Assembly (NCBI GenBank): GCA_964036045.1
Contig: OZ038384.1
Location: 21,629,000-21,692,999, forward strand
DNA: 64,000 bases
Reading direction: 5' to 3'
Origin: Eutreptiella sp. 'Long Island Sound 2002'
Lineage: Eukaryota > Euglenozoa > Euglenophyceae > Eutreptiales > Eutreptiaceae
The notes beneath the pieces are model-generated. The model made no database searches. It saw nothing but the letters and a program-made list of their open reading frames with translations, and had not been told where the DNA came from. The first letter of the stretch is position 1. The number at the start of each line of letters is the position of its first letter. Shown piece by piece: positions 62,977-64,000 of the stretch. The position numbers were made by a program, and so were the translations under genes.

Positions 62977-64000
62977 AAGCCGTATTGTGAAGACAATGGC
63001 AAGCCCTTGCCACAGCGTTCGTGGAGCACGTCGGCGTGCTTAGTTGACGGGAATCTGGGAGATTATTGGCAAGATGACAGTGAAATGGGAACAGAAGAGG
63101 TCATTTCAAATTCCTCGGAAATCGACGAAATTGAGGTGGATGAAGACGATCGAGAGCGGAATCCCGACGTATCGTCGCGGAAGGAGGGAGAGGCAATCGG
63201 CGTCCCTCAAGAGAACGCCTCCATCCATTACAATTCGTCCCCATCAGACAAGAATTAAGCCAACAAATGTCAAGATTTCAAGCAAGAATGATGACAAATC
63301 TCGAAGAATCTCGCCTGAATTGACAGGAATGAAGCTGAATTCGTCCGACCATCCCTTCAAGACATCCGTGGACCCCTTTGATTGGTGGGATCCCACGGAG
63401 GAGCGAGCTCAGGTGAGCTTCATCCACCAACAATGCGACGAAGAAGTTTGGAATGAAGTGGCCAAGAACATGAGACCACGACCAACAATTCGCAAATTGG
63501 TGGACATAATGTCGGTGATTAAATGTGGGAATCAGGTCGACGGAGACAAGATATCTCCAAGAAGGGACGCAGTGTTCGAGGATTATCAAGATGACGTGCT
63601 GAGTGGGAGGTTGTGGAAAAACCCCCCAATTCGATGTGAAAATGGGGAAGCCAGGATTGACATAATCGAAGGCTCAAAGGTGCACAAACAACGTCCATTC
63701 TATCTACACGGCACCATAGCAGATGCCCTGCGAAAGATTATTGAGCGCAATCTCTATGAGTTCGGTTGGTTGGAGGGCTGCATGAGTTCTGAGTGGTGTT
63801 CAGCACCATTTACTGTGCCAAAACCCCCACCTGCTGACCTATCCAGCATAGATGCTTGGCGTCTAGTGGTGGATTACAGAGCCCTGAATGCCGCCACAGT
63901 ACCAGACGCGCATCCTCTTCCTTTAATCGAGAAGGAGATCGCCGCGAGAGCCAAAGGCAAGCTCTTTACTGTGTTGGATTTGCGCCATGGCTTTCATCAG
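62977..64000 (+). pseudogene. pol: Element E pol, continuation: spacer and RT (runs off the window)
   Basis: Continues from 51955 in frame: KPYCEDNGKPLPQRSW matches F's region after the methyltransferase-like domain. After an acidic spacer the first frame stops at 63258. A frame change near 63240 leads to a frame open to the window end: DPFDWWDPTEER, then RT (IIERNLYEFGWLEGCMSSEW, WRLVVDYRALNAATV, FTVLDLRHGFHQ). The YIDD motif lies outside the window. Homologous to F RT residues 430-641. E is lightly damaged (two frameshifts in what is visible). Confidence 0.87.

Overview
The window reads as transposon-dense nuclear DNA from a eukaryote. I see no bacterial operons, no rRNA, no CRISPR and no convincing host gene. 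Coding capacity is almost entirely Ty3/gypsy-type LTR retrotransposons: aspartic protease, reverse transcriptase, RNase H, DDE integrase and chromodomain. tRNA-derived SINE-like sequences and G/C-run satellites fill much of the rest. The primer-binding sites (TGGTAGCAGAGG) fit an initiator-Met tRNA whose 3' end reads CCTCTGCTACCA. A large-genome protist or alga (dinoflagellate-like, for example) is my best guess, but that is an inference with low confidence.

Layout. 1-2,580 holds three satellite or low-complexity blocks, including a phase-keeping 297-bp higher-order repeat. 2,581-5,716 is mostly featureless, with a 45-bp minisatellite. 5,717-14,156 is a tandem duplication of about 4.22 kb. 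Each copy carries the 3' half of a decayed Ty3 pol (element G, minus strand) and one 781-bp LTR of another element (X). The matching X LTR and the 5' half of the same G pol lie more than 30 kb away, at 44,987-47,472. The 5-bp target duplication (AGGAT on the minus strand) and the interrupted RT reading frame match across the gap, so everything between was inserted into one RT gene. Inside X sits element C (minus, about 16,412-40,879). Its RNase H is split by element A (plus, 21,474-34,668; 2,355-bp LTRs; target duplication ACCAC). To the right, G is cut in its protease region by element E (plus, about 47,479 to beyond the window end). E is cut by the young element F (minus, 51,956-62,971; 534-bp LTRs; target duplication GAGTG). 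The nesting orders are G>X>C>A and G>E>F.

Biology. A, E and F share an architecture that is not textbook Ty3. The gag frame starts inside the LTR and reads through the primer-binding site. Gag and pol lie in one frame separated by a single UAG. Between protease and reverse transcriptase there is a domain resembling phage/DIRS-type Dam (N6-adenine) methyltransferases, with an INPPF motif in E and F and a degraded motif in A and G. E and F also replace the protease D-S/T-G motif with D-N-G. These shared features are the best candidates for an undescribed system in this window. Most elements carry frameshifts or stops. F is the most intact.
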